Below are positions 24,273 through 33,447 of a stretch of 64,000 nt of DNA, piece after piece. Location of the stretch: NCBI GenBank assembly GCA_037190805.1, contig JBBCJR010000005.1:143356-207355 (forward strand), written 5' to 3'. The DNA comes from JBBCJR01 sp037190805. Lineage in GTDB: Bacteria; Pseudomonadota; Alphaproteobacteria; Sphingomonadales; Sphingomonadaceae. Numbering within the stretch: position 1 is the first letter of the stretch; each line of letters starts with the position of its first letter. The translations under genes were made by a program, and so were the position numbers. A model generated the notes under the pieces. The model was not told the origin of the DNA. It saw nothing but the letters and a program-made list of their open reading frames with translations, and did not search any database.

Positions 24273-26861
24273 TCAAGCGAGGCTTTTCGACACCTGCTCG
24301 AACACGTCCTTCGACAGGTTGGGAACGGCGGCGATGCGGTCCAGTTCCGCCCGCATCAAGTCGGCGCGCGCCGGCTCGAACCGCCGCCAGCGGCCCAGCG
24401 GCGTCACCAATCGCGCCGCGGCCTGTGGGTTCAGCCGATCGACGTCGACGATCATCTCGCGCAGGAATCCGTAGCCGCGCCCATCCGCGGCATGGAAGGC
24501 GCGCTGATTGGCGGCGAAAGCACCGACCAGCGCCCTCAGCCGGTTCGGGTTGCCGAGATTGAAGTCGGAATGGCCGGCCAGCCGCATCACCGCCTCCAGC
24601 GTGTCATCGCGCTTCGACATCGCCTGCACCGAGAACCATTTGTCGATGACCAGCGCGTCCCCTGCATAACGCGCATGGAAAGCGTCCAGCGCCATGCGCC
24701 GCTCCGGCGCGTCGAGGCTGGCGAGAACGCCGAGCGCGCCCTGACGGTCGGTCATGTTGTCAGCGCCGTTGAACTGGTCGAAGGCCATGGCGGCCGCATC
24801 CCCCGCACCGCCGGCCGCGACATAGCCGAGGGCAACCGAGCGCAGCCGGCGCGCGCCCTTCGCCGAGGGCGAAAGCGAGAAACTGTTGGCGGCCGCGCCA
24901 GCATAGGCGGCACGCCATTCGGCCTCCCGCCGCCTGCCGAGCAGCCCCCGCAATCCCTCGCGCGCGCGGTGAACCGCCTCCGGATCGACGTCGGTCAACT
25001 GGTCCGCGATAAACGCTTCCGACGGCAGCAGCACCGCCTCGCCGACGAACGCCTTGTCGAGCGCCGGGTCCGCCAACGTCCGCGCGACAGCCGCCACCAC
25101 CGCCTCCTCGTCCGCCTCATGGCCGGCGACGCGGCGGATAAGCGTGTCCAGCATCAGCTGCTGCATCGCCTCGTAGCGCGCGAAAGGGTCGTCATCATGG
25201 CCCGACAGGAAAGCGAGCGCCGCCGGATCGCGATCGGTGGCGACGACCACGGGAGCGGAAAAGCCCCGGTTGATCGACAGCACCGGCGGTTCGTCGATGC
25301 CATCCAGCGTTACCGTGGCCTCGGCGCGGGTCAACTCGACCAGCCGCTCGTCACCCAGACGGCGGCCGCTGTCCCGGCCGAACAAAGCGACATTCACCGG
25401 GATATGCATCGGCTGCTTGACCGGCTGGCCTGGCGTCGGGGGCAGCGTCTGGCTGAAGTGCAGCGTCGCCGTCGCGGTGGCGGGATCATGGTCGAGATGC
25501 GCCTCGATCCGGGGCGTGCCGGCCTGCTCGTACCACAGGCGGAACTGCGTCAGATCGATGCCGCCGCCATCTTCCATCGCGCGGACGAAATCCTCGCAGG
25601 TCGCCGCCTCGCCATCGTGACGCTGGAAATAGAGGTCGGTCGCCGCCCGGAATCGTTCGGGACCCAGCAGCGTCGCCATCATGCGGATCAGCTCGGCGCC
25701 CTTGTTGTAGATGGTGGCGGTGTAGAAGTTCGAGATTTCGAGATAGGTTTCCGGCCGCACCGGGTGGGCGAGCGGGCCGGCATCCTCCTGGAACTGGACG
25801 GCGCGTAAGGCGCGGACATCCTCGATCCGCTTGACCGCCGCCGAGCCCTGATCGGCCGAGAAGCTCTGGTCGCGATAGACGGTGAAGCCTTCCTTGAGAC
25901 TGAGCTGGAACCAGTCGCGGCAGGTGACGCGGTTGCCGGACCAGTTATGGAAATATTCATGCGCGACCACCGCCGCGATGGCGTCGAAATCGGCATCGGT
26001 CGCCGTGTCGGGGTCGGCAAGAATGTAGCGCGAGTTGAAGATATTGAGGCTCTTGTTCTCCATCGCGCCGAAATTGAAATCGTCCACCGCGACGATGTTG
26101 AACTGGTCGAGGTCATATTCGCGGCCATAGACCGCCTCGTCCCAGGCCATCGATGCTTTCAGCGCCGCCATGGCGTGTTCGGTCTTCGCTTCGTCGCCCT
26201 CGCGTACCCAGATGGCGAGGTCGACCGCACGTCCGCTCACGGTCGTGAACCTGTCGCGATTGGCGACCAGCCTGCCCGCGACCAGCGCGAACAGGTAACA
26301 GGGCTTGGGGAAAGGATCTTCCCACAGCGCCCAGTGAGTGCCGTCCGGCCCGTCACCGGCATCGATGCGATTGCCGTTCGACAACAGCACGGGATAGCGC
26401 GCCTTGTCGGCGCTCATCCGCACCCGATAGCGCGACAGGATATCGGGCCGGTCGGGAAAGAAGCTGATACGGCGGAAGCCTTCGGCCTCGCATTGAGTGG
26501 TGAGGTTCCCCCCCGAGGCATAGAGACCCATCAGCTTGGTGTTGGCGGCAGGGCTGATCTCGACCACCGTCTCCACCACCGCGCGGTCGCCGGCGATGTC
26601 GACGACCAGCGTAGCGCCATCCATCCGCCACGCCGCTTCGGTCCCGTCCACCGTCACTGAAACCGGCGACAGGCCATCGCCGTCGAGACGCAGCGGCCGT
26701 CCGTGATCGCCACTGCGTTCCACCGACAGCCGCGCCGTCACCAGCGTCCGCTCGGCATCGAGGGCGAAGTCCAGGGCCACCTCGGGCACCAGCCATTCAG
26801 GCGGGCGATAATCGGCGCGGCGAACGGGCTCGGGAGCGGCATTGGTGCGAAGCATGTCCAT
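24273..26861 (-). CDS. pepN: aminopeptidase N (M1 family)
   Basis: A 862-aa zinc aminopeptidase that removes N-terminal residues from peptides in the cytosol. The exopeptidase signature GAMENKSLNIFN and the zinc site HEYFHNWSGNR with the downstream LKEGFTVYRDQ glutamate are intact. The C-terminal helical domain is full length. The start is set at the ATG at 26861, giving an N-terminus DMLRTNAAPEP; an in-frame ATG at 26855 is possible, and no strong SD decides between them. It stands alone on the minus strand, divergent from an epimerase gene. Confidence 0.96.
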   Translation of the reverse strand: MDMLRTNAAPEPVRRADYRPPEWLVPEVALDFALDAERTLVTARLSVERSGDHGRPLRLDGDGLSPVSVTVDGTEAAWRMDGATLVVDIAGDRAVVETVVEISPAANTKLMGLYASGGNLTTQCEAEGFRRISFFPDRPDILSRYRVRMSADKARYPVLLSNGNRIDAGDGPDGTHWALWEDPFPKPCYLFALVAGRLVANRDRFTTVSGRAVDLAIWVREGDEAKTEHAMAALKASMAWDEAVYGREYDLDQFNIVAVDDFNFGAMENKSLNIFNSRYILADPDTATDADFDAIAAVVAHEYFHNWSGNRVTCRDWFQLSLKEGFTVYRDQSFSADQGSAAVKRIEDVRALRAVQFQEDAGPLAHPVRPETYLEISNFYTATIYNKGAELIRMMATLLGPERFRAATDLYFQRHDGEAATCEDFVRAMEDGGGIDLTQFRLWYEQAGTPRIEAHLDHDPATATATLHFSQTLPPTPGQPVKQPMHIPVNVALFGRDSGRRLGDERLVELTRAEATVTLDGIDEPPVLSINRGFSAPVVVATDRDPAALAFLSGHDDDPFARYEAMQQLMLDTLIRRVAGHEADEEAVVAAVARTLADPALDKAFVGEAVLLPSEAFIADQLTDVDPEAVHRAREGLRGLLGRRREAEWRAAYAGAAANSFSLSPSAKGARRLRSVALGYVAAGGAGDAAAMAFDQFNGADNMTDRQGALGVLASLDAPERRMALDAFHARYAGDALVIDKWFSVQAMSKRDDTLEAVMRLAGHSDFNLGNPNRLRALVGAFAANQRAFHAADGRGYGFLREMIVDVDRLNPQAAARLVTPLGRWRRFEPARADLMRAELDRIAAVPNLSKDVFEQVSKSLA

Positions 26862-26939
26862 GGCCGCTGATGTAAGGGGCCGACGCACAAGCGGGAAGCC
26901 CTTCATACCACGTCCCGTCACCGGCTATGCTGGGCGGCG

Positions 26940-27731
26940 ATGACTCATATGCTCCTGTTCGGACCCGGCTATGTCGGGAGCCGCCTCGCCGCCGCGCTGG
27001 ACGCGGACGGCTGGACGGTGACGGCCGTCCGGCGCGACACACCCCCTTCCGATATTGCCGAGGCGTTGGACCGCGCCACCCATATCCTGTCGTCGGTCCC
27101 TCCAGGGGAATCGAGCGACCCCGTCCTCGACCAATGGGGGCAGGCGATCGCGGCCGCGCCCGCGGGCTGGGTCGGCTATCTGTCGTCGACCGGCGTCTAT
27201 GGCGACACCGGCGGAGCCTGGGTGGACGAAAGCGCGCCCATCGGTCGCGGCCGACGCTCCGTCCGCGCGGAGGCCGACCGGGCATGGCAGGCCATTCATG
27301 CCGGCGCCCGGGTATTTCGCCTGCCGGGCATCTACGGCCCCGGCCGTTCGCCCCTCGACCGGGTCCGGACAGGCACCGCGCATCGTGTCGATCTGCCCGG
27401 TCAGCTGTTCAGTCGCATCCATGTCGACGATATCGTGACGGGCGTGCTGGCTGCGATCGCGAACGGCCCGGCGGGCGTCTACAATCTCGCCGACGACCAG
27501 CCCGCGAGCCAGGCCGACGTGATCGCTGCCGCCGCCCGCCTGTTGAATCTGCCGCCACCGCCGCTGATGTCGCTGGCCGACGCCGGACTGTCGCCCGCCG
27601 CCCACGCCTTCTACACGGAAAATCGCCGGGTCGCGGCCGACAAGGCCCGTCGCCTGCTGGGCTGGCGGCCGCGCTATCCGACCTATCGCGAAGGTCTGAC
27701 GGCGCTGCTCGATGACGTCCGACCCGGCTAG
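26940..27731 (+). CDS. NAD-dependent epimerase/dehydratase-like protein (YeeZ-type)
   Basis: A 263-aa extended-SDR protein of the short YeeZ-like group. The Rossmann motif FGPGYVGSRLAAAL is at the N-terminus; SSTGVYGDTGG replaces the usual serine/tyrosine region, and RLPGIYGPGRSPLDRVR and RIHVDDIVTGVLAAI follow. A classical YxxxK is not evident, which is common in this group. Substrate unknown. It ends 8 bp before the convergent lrp stop. Confidence 0.85.
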   Translation: MTHMLLFGPGYVGSRLAAALDADGWTVTAVRRDTPPSDIAEALDRATHILSSVPPGESSDPVLDQWGQAIAAAPAGWVGYLSSTGVYGDTGGAWVDESAPIGRGRRSVRAEADRAWQAIHAGARVFRLPGIYGPGRSPLDRVRTGTAHRVDLPGQLFSRIHVDDIVTGVLAAIANGPAGVYNLADDQPASQADVIAAAARLLNLPPPPLMSLADAGLSPAAHAFYTENRRVAADKARRLLGWRPRYPTYREGLTALLDDVRPG

Positions 27732-27738
27732 AACCGGA

Positions 27739-28209
27739 TCAGATCGACACGGCGGTGGTGTATTTCACCTGGGCCAGGGCGAAGTGCGACGACCCGGTCG
27801 CGACCGCGGGATGGCGCAGCACCGTGCGCATCAGGAACCGGTTATAGTCCTCGACGTCGGCGACCAGGATGCGCAGCAGATAATCCCAGTCGCCCGACAT
27901 CGAATAGCATTCGATGATCTCGTCGCGCGATGCGACGAAGCTTTCGAAGGCCTGGGTGGTTTCGGCGGAATGGCTGGTTATCCGGATATGGCACAGGACA
28001 TTGACGCCGCGCCCGACCCGGGCCGCGTCCACCAGCCTGACCGGGCGGTGCAGGACACCATCGGCCTCCAGAGCGCGAATCCGGCGCCAGCAGGACGCCG
28101 TCGACGCCCCGACCCGCTCGGCAAGCTCGGCATGACTGAGCGACGCATCGCGCTGCAACTCGTAAAGCAGTTTGCGATCGATCGCGTCGAGCTGGCGGAT
28201 GTCGCTCAT
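27739..28209 (-). CDS. Lrp/AsnC family regulator, probable control of aromatic amino acid catabolism
   Basis: A 156-aa transcription factor with an N-terminal winged HTH (LDAIDRKLLYELQRDASLSHAELAERVGASTASCWRRIRALE) and a C-terminal RAM domain (ECYSMSGDWDYLLRILVADVEDYNRFL) that binds amino acids. It overlaps maiA by ATGA and is divergent from phhA, so the likely targets are the two promoters in the 28857-29043 gap and the likely effector is phenylalanine or tyrosine. That role is inferred from position. Confidence 0.93.
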   Translation of the reverse strand: MSDIRQLDAIDRKLLYELQRDASLSHAELAERVGASTASCWRRIRALEADGVLHRPVRLVDAARVGRGVNVLCHIRITSHSAETTQAFESFVASRDEIIECYSMSGDWDYLLRILVADVEDYNRFLMRTVLRHPAVATGSSHFALAQVKYTTAVSI

Positions 28210-28856
28210 TGGGCAGGGCGGTCCGCATCGGGCTGGCTTTCCGGGCGGGCGCTGGCGAACGCATCCAGCATCGCGCAGTTGGCCTCGACTGCACGCAACG
28301 CCGGAAATGCGCTCAGAGCGACAGCGAACCGGCGCGCATTGTAGATTTGGGGGATCAGGCAGCAATCGGCCAGCGTCGGCCGGTCGCCGAAGCAGAACCC
28401 CTTTCCATGCGCGGCGACCATTATTTCCAGCGCGGCGAAGCCATCGCCGATCCAACGCGCCATCCACGCCTGAACCGCATCTTCCCCCAGCCCCAGTTCG
28501 TCGCGCAGGAGATTCAGGACACGCAGGTTGTTGAGCGGATGGATATCGCAGGCGACGATCGCCGCCATCGACCGGACGATCGCCCGCGACGCGCCATCTC
28601 CCGGCAACAGGGGGCGTTCCGGATGATGCTCCTCCAGCCATTCCAGGATCGCCAGGCTTTGCGTCAACGCCTGGCCGCCAACCTCAAGCGTCGGAACCAG
28701 GCCCAGGGGCGCGAGCGCGCGATAGGCCGCGTCACACTGCGCTCCGACCCGAAGATCATGCGACACCTGATGATAATCGAGCCCCTTGAGGTTCAGGCCG
28801 ATGCGAACCCGATAGGCCGCCGAGGAGCGCCAATAGCCGTGCAGAACCAGGGTCAT
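28206..28856 (-). CDS. maiA: maleylacetoacetate isomerase (zeta-class GST)
   Basis: A 216-aa glutathione-dependent isomerase turning maleylacetoacetate into fumarylacetoacetate. The zeta-class signature YWRSSAAYRVRIGLNLKGL starts at residue 7, and the thioredoxin-fold VPTLEV and QSLAILEWLEE helices follow. The start at 28856 is preferred over 28886 because it puts this motif at the usual distance. It is upstream of and overlapping lrp, and divergent from phhA, in a complete-looking tyrosine catabolic locus. Confidence 0.92.
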   Translation of the reverse strand: MTLVLHGYWRSSAAYRVRIGLNLKGLDYHQVSHDLRVGAQCDAAYRALAPLGLVPTLEVGGQALTQSLAILEWLEEHHPERPLLPGDGASRAIVRSMAAIVACDIHPLNNLRVLNLLRDELGLGEDAVQAWMARWIGDGFAALEIMVAAHGKGFCFGDRPTLADCCLIPQIYNARRFAVALSAFPALRAVEANCAMLDAFASARPESQPDADRPAQ

Positions 28857-29043
28857 GGACGCCCTCGGACAAACCGTTGACGGCATTCCTCCGCTCGGGT
28901 CCGGAATCGTCCGGAACGCCGATTCGGATCGTATGAAATACTATAATCAATATTGTCTGAACTATGATCAATTTTCATCGTTCTAGCTCGTCTTGATGCA
29001 AGGTTTGAAATTTTATTCCGCCTGAAAATGATAAATTCATTTC
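28857..29043 (+). promoter_or_regulatory. AT-rich divergent promoter region for maiA-lrp and phhA operon
   Basis: A 187-bp gap whose right half is markedly AT-rich. ATGAAAT at 28933-28939 and ATTTTCAT at 28971-28978 form an imperfect inverted repeat around a run of TATAATCAATATTG-like sequence, the kind of degenerate AT-rich site bound by Lrp proteins. The phhA ATG lacks a good SD, suggesting a short or leaderless 5' end. Binding is inferred. Confidence 0.5.
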
Positions 29044-29904
29044 ATGGCCAATGGAAGCATCATTCCGCCCCCTCCGGCGCCCGATTGGACCATTCCGCAA
29101 GAATGGTCGTCCTACACGCCAGCGGAGCATGCCATGTGGGACCGGCTGTTCGCGCGTCAGGCCGACATGCTGCCTTCCCGCGTGGTGCCGGCCTTCATGG
29201 AGGGGCTGGAGGTGCTGCGCATGTCCAAGCCCGGCATTCCGGACTTTGACGAGCTCAACGAACGGTTGTCGAAGGCGACGGACTGGCGGGTCGTCGCGGT
29301 GCCCGGCCTCGTCCCTGACGAGATCTTCTTCGAGCATCTGGCCAACCGCCGCTTCGTCGCCGGGCGCTTCATCCGTACGCCGGAACAGCTCGACTATCTT
29401 CAGGAACCGGACATTTTTCATGACGTGTTCGGCCACGTCCCGCTGCTCGTCCATCCGGTGTTCGCTGACTATATGCAGGCTTATGGCGAGGGTGGGCTGC
29501 GTGCCCAGAAACTCGGCATGATCGACGCGCTGGCGCGGCTCTACTGGTACACGGTGGAGTTCGGGCTCATTCGCGACGGCGACGATCTCAAGCTCTATGG
29601 CGCCGGCATCGTCTCGTCCTTCGGGGAAAGCCTGTTCGCCCTCGACGATCCGTCTCCCCATCGGATCGGCTTCGACCTCGAACGGGTGATGCGCACGCGC
29701 TATCGGATCGACGACTATCAGCAGAACTATTTCGTCATCGACAGCTTCGATGACCTGCTGCGCCAGACCCGCGATGCCGATCTGGGTCCGATCTATGAGC
29801 GGCTGAAGACCGTGCCGCCGATCGAGGTCGCGGATATCCTGCCCTCGGACTGCCTGTTCCACAGCGGCACCCAGGCCTATGCCCACGCCAAGGTGCCGGC
29901 ATGA
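29044..29904 (+). CDS. phhA: phenylalanine 4-monooxygenase
   Basis: A 286-aa pterin-dependent iron hydroxylase that converts phenylalanine to tyrosine. The non-haem iron ligands are His126 and His131 in DIFHDVFGHVPLL and Glu172 in YWYTVEFGL. The length matches bacterial single-domain forms without the regulatory domain. It needs tetrahydropterin regenerated by a carbinolamine dehydratase (phhB, not seen here) and a dihydropteridine reductase (candidate at 31130). It is first in a six-gene operon. Confidence 0.97.
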   Translation: MANGSIIPPPPAPDWTIPQEWSSYTPAEHAMWDRLFARQADMLPSRVVPAFMEGLEVLRMSKPGIPDFDELNERLSKATDWRVVAVPGLVPDEIFFEHLANRRFVAGRFIRTPEQLDYLQEPDIFHDVFGHVPLLVHPVFADYMQAYGEGGLRAQKLGMIDALARLYWYTVEFGLIRDGDDLKLYGAGIVSSFGESLFALDDPSPHRIGFDLERVMRTRYRIDDYQQNYFVIDSFDDLLRQTRDADLGPIYERLKTVPPIEVADILPSDCLFHSGTQAYAHAKVPA

Positions 29905-31133
29905 CCGCCGCGGCTTTCACCGGGCTTGGTCCGCGCCGCCCCGACGCCCTGCTGGCGCTGATCGCCATGCATCGCGCCGACATGCGACCGGACAAGATCG
30001 ACGTCGGTGTCGGCGTCTATCGGGATGAAACAGGCCAGACACCGGTCATGCGCGCGGTGAAGGCAGCCGAGGCACGCCTTGTCACCGAACAGCCGAGCAA
30101 ATCCTATCTGGGCGGCGACGGCGACGCGCGCTTCACCGAACTGCTCGCTGGCATGGTGTTTGGCGGGGGGAAAAAGGAAAGTCGCCGGTTCGGACTGCAG
30201 ACGCCCGGGGGCACGGGCGCGCTTCGCCTTGGCGCGGCGCTGCTGGCGCAGGCGAACACCGGGACGCGGGTCTGGATCGGCGATCCCACCTGGCCCAATC
30301 ACGGGCCGATCTTCACCGATGCCGGACTTGAGACGATCGTCCATCCCTATCTGGACGCGACGGGGGGCGGCATCGCCTTCGACGCCATGATCGAGGCGCT
30401 CTGGAATGCGCGCGCCGGCGACGCGATCCTGCTGCACGGCTGTTGCCACAACCCCACCGGGACCCAGTTCACGGGCGACGAATGGCGGGCACTGGCCACC
30501 TTGTGCAACACGCGGGGCCTCATACCCTTCCTCGACATCGCCTATCAGGGCCTCGGCGACGGGATCGAGGAGGATGTGGCCGGCGCACGGCATCTGATCG
30601 AAACGGTGCCCGCCACCGTCGTCGCCTATAGCTGCAACAAGAATTTCGGCGTCTATCGGGATCGCGTCGGCGCCCTCTGGGTTCACGCGCCGACCACGGC
30701 CACGATCGACCTCGTGCGCGCCAACCTGCTGGCCCTGTCGCGCAGCCTGTGGTCGATGCCGCCGGATCATGGAGCGGCCGTGGTGCGGACCATCTTGGAT
30801 GACCCCTCCCTGGCCCAGGACTGGCGTGACGAACTGGCCGGCATGCGGACCCGGATCAACGCAGTGCGCATCGCGCTGGCCGGCCTGCATCCGGCACTGA
30901 GGCCGATCGCCCGGCAGCGGGGCATGTTCTCGCGACTGCCGATCGGCAACGACGCGGTGGACGCGATGCGCGCCACGCACGGCATCTACATGCCGGGCGA
31001 TTCGCGGATCAACATCGCCGGACTCAACGACCGCAACATCGCGCGCTTCGCGGACGGATTGCTGCCCCATCTCTCTGGCCACGGCGCGGGGAACATGATC
31101 GAAACCGCCCGGGCAGGCGGAACGCTGTCATGA
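29901..31133 (+). CDS. aromatic amino acid aminotransferase (class I, AspC/TyrB type)
   Basis: A 410-aa PLP aminotransferase, probably converting tyrosine to 4-hydroxyphenylpyruvate in this pathway. The PLP lysine is Lys247 in YSCNKNFGVYRDRVG; other cofactor contacts are HNPTGTQF (Asn184) and DIAYQG (Asp212, Tyr215). The IDVGVGVYRDETG N-terminus is typical of the aspartate/tyrosine subgroup. It overlaps phhA and the following SDR gene by ATGA each. Substrate assignment rests on context. Confidence 0.92.
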   Translation: MTAAAFTGLGPRRPDALLALIAMHRADMRPDKIDVGVGVYRDETGQTPVMRAVKAAEARLVTEQPSKSYLGGDGDARFTELLAGMVFGGGKKESRRFGLQTPGGTGALRLGAALLAQANTGTRVWIGDPTWPNHGPIFTDAGLETIVHPYLDATGGGIAFDAMIEALWNARAGDAILLHGCCHNPTGTQFTGDEWRALATLCNTRGLIPFLDIAYQGLGDGIEEDVAGARHLIETVPATVVAYSCNKNFGVYRDRVGALWVHAPTTATIDLVRANLLALSRSLWSMPPDHGAAVVRTILDDPSLAQDWRDELAGMRTRINAVRIALAGLHPALRPIARQRGMFSRLPIGNDAVDAMRATHGIYMPGDSRINIAGLNDRNIARFADGLLPHLSGHGAGNMIETARAGGTLS

Positions 31134-31795
31134 ACCTCGTCGTCACCGGTGCCGGCGGAACGCTCGGCGCCGCCACCGCCCGCCTGCTGGAACGGCGGGG
31201 CCATCGCGTCGTCCGGATCGTCCGGACGTCATCTCCCGACGACGAACCGTTCAGCGTGGTGTGCGCGGATCTCGCCATGGCGGAAGCTGCAGCGCAAGCG
31301 CTCGACGGCGCCCGCCAGCATCTCGGAAGCCTCGACGGCGTCCTCCATTGCGCCGGTGCGTTTACCTGGCGGACCGTCGCCGACAGCGACGGCGTCCTGT
31401 GGCAGACGATGTTCCGCAAAAACCTCGAAACCACGCTCAGTGTTGTCAAGGCGGCGCTGCCCCGGCTCACGCCAGGCGGTGCGATCGTTACCGTCGGCGC
31501 AGCCGCCGCGGCGCCGAGCGGCGCCGGCATGGGTCCCTATGCCGCCTCCAAATCCGCGGTCGCCCGCCTGACCGAAAGCCTGGCCGCCGAGCTTGGCCGC
31601 GGCGGCATTCGCATCAACACCGTGCTGCCGGCGATCATCGACACACCGGCCAACCGGGCTGCGATGCCGGACGCCGACCCTGCGGACTGGACGCATCCCG
31701 ATGCCATCGCGGAGGTCGCCGCCTTCCTCGTTTCGCCCGCCGCGCGAGGCATTCACGGCGCCCTGGTCCCCGTCACCAACGCGGCCAGAAGCTGA
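31130..31795 (+). CDS. SDR oxidoreductase resembling dihydropteridine reductase
   Basis: A 221-aa short-chain dehydrogenase with a TGAGGTLG nucleotide loop (residues 6-13) and a YAASK active site (Tyr137, Lys141). The C-terminal part VLPAIIDTPANRAAMPDADPADW closely follows the pattern that I recall for animal dihydropteridine reductase (LP..LDTP.NR..MP.AD...W). Since PhhA makes quinonoid dihydropterin, a reductase encoded two genes downstream would close the cofactor cycle. It is coupled to the aminotransferase by ATGA. The role is an inference from sequence pattern plus context. Confidence 0.8.
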   Translation: MNLVVTGAGGTLGAATARLLERRGHRVVRIVRTSSPDDEPFSVVCADLAMAEAAAQALDGARQHLGSLDGVLHCAGAFTWRTVADSDGVLWQTMFRKNLETTLSVVKAALPRLTPGGAIVTVGAAAAAPSGAGMGPYAASKSAVARLTESLAAELGRGGIRINTVLPAIIDTPANRAAMPDADPADWTHPDAIAEVAAFLVSPAARGIHGALVPVTNAARS

Positions 31796-31834
31796 GCCGC
31801 GCGTTTCACCTTTACCCTCTCAGGAGCAAGACCG

Positions 31835-32905
31835 ATGACCGGCCATGACAATCCACTCGGCCTCGACGGCTTCGAATTCGTCGAGTTCACCGGCCCCGAT
31901 CCCGAAGCGCTGGGCGCGATGTTCACCGCCCTCGGCTTCACCCATCTGGCCAACCATCGCTCGAAGAATATTCGCCGCTACAATCAGGGCGATATCAACT
32001 TCATCCTGAACATGGAGCCAGCCGGACAGGTGGCCGACTTCCGCGCCGCCCATGGCCCATCGGCCAATGCCATGGCCTTCCGGGTCAGGGATGCCCGCGC
32101 CGCGTTCGACGAAGCCGTGAAGCGCGGTGCGCAGCCCGTTACCGGCCCCGTCGGCCCTATGGAACTGAACATCCCGGCGATCGAGGGCATTGGCGGATCG
32201 AACCTTTATCTGGTCGACCGCTACGGCGCGGCGGAAATCTACGACGTCGATTTCCGTCCCGTGCCCGGCGCCGTCAGAAACGACCGATCGACGGGCCTCC
32301 ACACGCTGGATCACCTGACCCATAATGTTCAGCGCGGACGGATGAACCACTGGTCCGGTTTCTACGAGCGGATCTTCAACTTCCGCGAGATTCGCTATTT
32401 CGACATCGAGGGCCAGGCCACCGGCCTGTTCTCGCGCGCCATGACCGCGCCCGACGACAAGATCCGCATCCCGCTCAACGAGAGTCAGGACGAGCACAGC
32501 CAGATCGAGGAATTCCTCAAGGAATATAAGGGCGAGGGCATCCAGCATCTGGCGCTGGCGACCGACGACATCTTCGCGACGGTGGACAGGCTGCGCCTGA
32601 ACGGCGTCAGCTTCCAGGATACGCCCGAAAGCTATTTCGACCTGATCGACAAGCGCCTGCCGGGCCATGGCCACGATATCGCCGCCATGCGCGCGCGCCG
32701 CATCCTGATCGACGGCGCGCCGGAGACCGGCGGCGGCCTCCTGCTCCAGATCTTCACCGAGAACATGGTCGGCCCGATCTTTTTCGAGATCATCCAGCGC
32801 AAGGGCAATGACGGCTTCGGCGAGGGCAACTTCAAGGCCCTGTTCGAAAGCCTCGAACTGGATCAGATCAGGCGCGGTGTCATTCCCGCCGGAGCGTCGG
32901 CATGA
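31835..32905 (+). CDS. hppD: 4-hydroxyphenylpyruvate dioxygenase
   Basis: A 356-aa Fe(II) dioxygenase that turns 4-hydroxyphenylpyruvate into homogentisate. The ligands are His160 in LDHLTHNV, His238 in IQHLALATDD and Glu318 in IFFEIIQRKG. Length and the two VOC domains are normal. CAGGAG lies upstream of the ATG. It overlaps the next VOC gene by ATGA. Confidence 0.97.
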   Translation: MTGHDNPLGLDGFEFVEFTGPDPEALGAMFTALGFTHLANHRSKNIRRYNQGDINFILNMEPAGQVADFRAAHGPSANAMAFRVRDARAAFDEAVKRGAQPVTGPVGPMELNIPAIEGIGGSNLYLVDRYGAAEIYDVDFRPVPGAVRNDRSTGLHTLDHLTHNVQRGRMNHWSGFYERIFNFREIRYFDIEGQATGLFSRAMTAPDDKIRIPLNESQDEHSQIEEFLKEYKGEGIQHLALATDDIFATVDRLRLNGVSFQDTPESYFDLIDKRLPGHGHDIAAMRARRILIDGAPETGGGLLLQIFTENMVGPIFFEIIQRKGNDGFGEGNFKALFESLELDQIRRGVIPAGASA

Positions 32906-33447
32906 GCCCGCCCTTCACCGTCACGCGCATTCACCATGTCGCCTATCGCTGCCGCGACGCGAAGGAGACCGTTGAGTGGTACGAGCGGGTGCTGGGGTTC
33001 AGCTTCACCACCGCCTTCGCCGAGGACCATGTGCCGTCGACCGGCGAGGAAGACCCCTATATGCACGTCTTCCTCGACGCCGGCGGCGGCAACGTCCTCG
33101 CCTTCTTCGAGCTGCCCAGCCAGCCGGACATGGGCCGCGACAACAACACGCCGACCTGGGTGCAGCACATCGCCTTCCAGGTGCCCGACGTGGACGCCCT
33201 GCTGGCGGCGAAGGCGCATGTCGAAAGCCTGGGTATCGACGTCCTCGGCCCGACCTTTCATGGCGTGTTCCGGTCGATCTATTTCTTCGATCCTAACGGC
33301 CATCGGGTCGAGCTGGCCTGTGACATCGGATCTCAAGCGCAATATGATGAACTCGCCCGCGTCGCGCCGCTGATGCTGGAGGAATGGAGCCGCACCAAGC
33401 GCGCACCGCGCCACGCCGACTGGCTGCACAAGGACCCAGACGCATGA
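32902..33447 (+). CDS. VOC superfamily protein in the place of homogentisate dioxygenase
   Basis: A 181-aa vicinal-oxygen-chelate protein of two beta-alpha-beta-beta-beta modules. Potential metal ligands are His12 (IHHVAYRC), Glu70 (LAFFELP), His89 (VQHIAFQV) and Glu137 (HRVELAC), the H/E/H/E order of glyoxalase I; an extradiol dioxygenase would use H/H/E. It overlaps hppD and fahA by ATGA on both sides, so it is embedded in the pathway exactly where hmgA would be expected. It might cleave homogentisate, act on a glutathione adduct, or do something else. Confidence 0.85.
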   Translation: MSPPFTVTRIHHVAYRCRDAKETVEWYERVLGFSFTTAFAEDHVPSTGEEDPYMHVFLDAGGGNVLAFFELPSQPDMGRDNNTPTWVQHIAFQVPDVDALLAAKAHVESLGIDVLGPTFHGVFRSIYFFDPNGHRVELACDIGSQAQYDELARVAPLMLEEWSRTKRAPRHADWLHKDPDA

